The notes beneath the pieces were generated by a model. The model was not told the origin of the DNA. It saw nothing but the letters and a program-made list of their open reading frames with translations, and ran no database searches. A stretch of 64,000 bases of DNA from Shinella sp. CPCC 101442. Lineage in GTDB: Bacteria; Pseudomonadota; Alphaproteobacteria; Rhizobiales; Rhizobiaceae. A program made the position numbers and the translations under genes. Of this stretch, positions 63,198-64,000 are shown in pieces. The first letter of the stretch is position 1. Each line of letters begins with the position of its first letter. The stretch spans positions 930,001-994,000 of the forward strand of contig NZ_JALIQS010000003.1 in NCBI RefSeq assembly GCF_024704725.1. Reading direction: 5' to 3'.

Positions 63198-64000
63198 TGC
63201 CGTGCGCGGCAACAGCGCGCGCGGACTTTCCCTGATGCGCTCCGCCCAGTCCCCGGTCGCCGGCGACCGGGCGGCGATCGCACGCCTGACGCTCGCCGTT
63301 CTGGTCGTCGTCTCGCTCGCCGCACTCGCGCTGTCGATCACGACCGGCGCCTCCGACGCTTCGGCGATCAATGTGATCGCCGCGCTGTTCAGCGGCGCGG
63401 AAGAGACGGCGCTGAGCGTGCGCGACCGTATCATCGTCTTCGACATCCGCATGCCCCGCGCGCTGCTGGGTTTCCTGATCGGTGCGGCCCTTGCCATGTC
63501 CGGCGCGGTCATGCAGGGCCTGTTCCGCAATCCGCTTGCCGATCCCGGCCTTGTGGGCATCTCCTCGGGCTCGGCGCTCGGCGCGGTGCTGATGATCGTG
63601 CTCGGCGCGAGCCTGCCGGCCGGTCTGATGCTGACGCTCGGCGCCTTCGCCCTGCCGCTTGCCGCCTTCATTGGCGGCCTCCTGACGACGCTCCTGCTCT
63701 ACCGCATCGCCACGCGCAGCGGGCAGACCTCCGTCGCGACGATGCTCCTGGCCGGCATCGCCATTGCCGCCCTTGCCGGCGCCGTCACCGGCATCCTCAT
63801 CTACATGGCCGATGACAAGCAGCTGCGCGACATCACCTTCTGGAGCCTCGGTTCGCTCTCGGGCATGACCTGGGCGAAGCTTTTTGCCGCCGGACCGATC
63901 ATCCTGCTTGCACTCCTTGTCGTTCCCTTCCTGTCGCGCGGTCTCAACGCCATCACGCTCGGCGAGGCGGCGGCCTTCCACATGGGCGTGAAGGTGCAGC
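63184..64000 (+). CDS. hmuU: Haemin ABC transporter permease HmuU, 3' part outside window
   Basis: The frame runs off the right edge. The 272 residues seen include several helices of the BtuC/FecCD family: RIIVFDIRMPRALLGFLIGA, LAMSGAVMQGLFRNPLADPG and LVGISSGSALGAVLM, with the characteristic GxLMQGxxRNPLADP-like motif. It starts at ATG 63184, overlapping the hmuT end by 14 bases. An ATPase gene hmuV would be expected next, beyond the window. Confidence 0.92.
   Translation, partial: MSLNDAVRGNSARGLSLMRSAQSPVAGDRAAIARLTLAVLVVVSLAALALSITTGASDASAINVIAALFSGAEETALSVRDRIIVFDIRMPRALLGFLIGAALAMSGAVMQGLFRNPLADPGLVGISSGSALGAVLMIVLGASLPAGLMLTLGAFALPLAAFIGGLLTTLLLYRIATRSGQTSVATMLLAGIAIAALAGAVTGILIYMADDKQLRDITFWSLGSLSGMTWAKLFAAGPIILLALLVVPFLSRGLNAITLGEAAAFHMGVKVQ

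Noticed and set aside
1-64000. CRISPR arrays, insertion sequences, phage genes
   Set aside because: No short regularly spaced repeats, transposase or phage structural motif was seen; the only clear tandem repeats are coding ones in the RTX gene.

Overview
The window is high-GC chromosomal-type DNA from an alphaproteobacterium of the family Rhizobiaceae (Agrobacterium / Rhizobium / Ensifer / Shinella neighbourhood). The evidence is a complete chvE-gguA-gguB-gguC locus with a divergent GbpR-type LysR regulator, a MocD/MocE/MocF demethylase set next to a rhizobial myo-inositol 2-dehydrogenase and its ABC transporter, ThuA/ThuB, and an hmu haem-uptake locus preceded by TGA-N9-TCA iron-responsive operators typical of RirA. 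I see no insertion sequence, integrase, phage gene or CRISPR array. One tRNA (Arg, CCG) is present.

Layout. 1-12 kb: 5'-part of a multi-PAS sensor kinase, a non-pyrrolysine MttB-superfamily methyltransferase, a host-attachment-family protein, an AlkD-like repair protein, a DEAD-box RNA helicase, an EamA transporter, and a three-gene unit of circularly permuted ATP-grasp, alpha-E and transglutaminase-like protease. 12-22 kb: L-arabinonate dehydratase, alpha-ketoglutarate semialdehyde dehydrogenase, gguC, gguB, gguA and chvE in one leftward operon, with gbpR divergent. 22-33 kb: a leftward mocD-mocE-mocF-(PanB-like) operon, a divergent LacI regulator, then rightward TIM-barrel isomerase, sugar/inositol ABC transporter and idhA. 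33.6-38.7 kb: tRNA-Arg and a xylose-type ABC transporter with divergent ROK repressor. 38.7-40.5 kb: AraC regulator and short-chain dehydrogenase. 40.5-49.5 kb: a polysaccharide locus (Wzz-like protein, GH5 hydrolase, acyltransferase, Wzy-like polymerase) facing away from a 1,183-residue repeat-rich RTX protein. 49.5-58 kb: small stress, resistance and regulatory units (phosphatase, MarR/GNAT/ArsC, glycosyltransferase, LacI/ThuAB, TetR/SMR, globin, DUF423). 58-64 kb: iron/haem genes (IsdG-type monooxygenase, an unknown protein, DUF2325, TonB, HmuS, HmuT and the start of HmuU).

How it fits together. The first sugar block imports aldoses through ChvE-GguAB and carries the back half of the non-phosphorylating L-arabinose route to alpha-ketoglutarate. 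The second block looks like a system for methylated inositol-type compounds: an oxygenase with ferredoxin and reductase could remove an O-methyl group, and the transporter, dehydrogenase and isomerase could feed the ring into inositol catabolism. It includes an unexplained PanB-fold protein lacking the usual metal ligands, and I regard it as the most interesting part of the window. All three CUT2 transporters have a strong hairpin just after the binding-protein gene, which would favour excess binding protein. Several regulators sit beside clear palindromic operators (XylR-type ROK, a ThuA-proximal LacI-type site, MarR, TetR, IolR-like and RirA-like sites).
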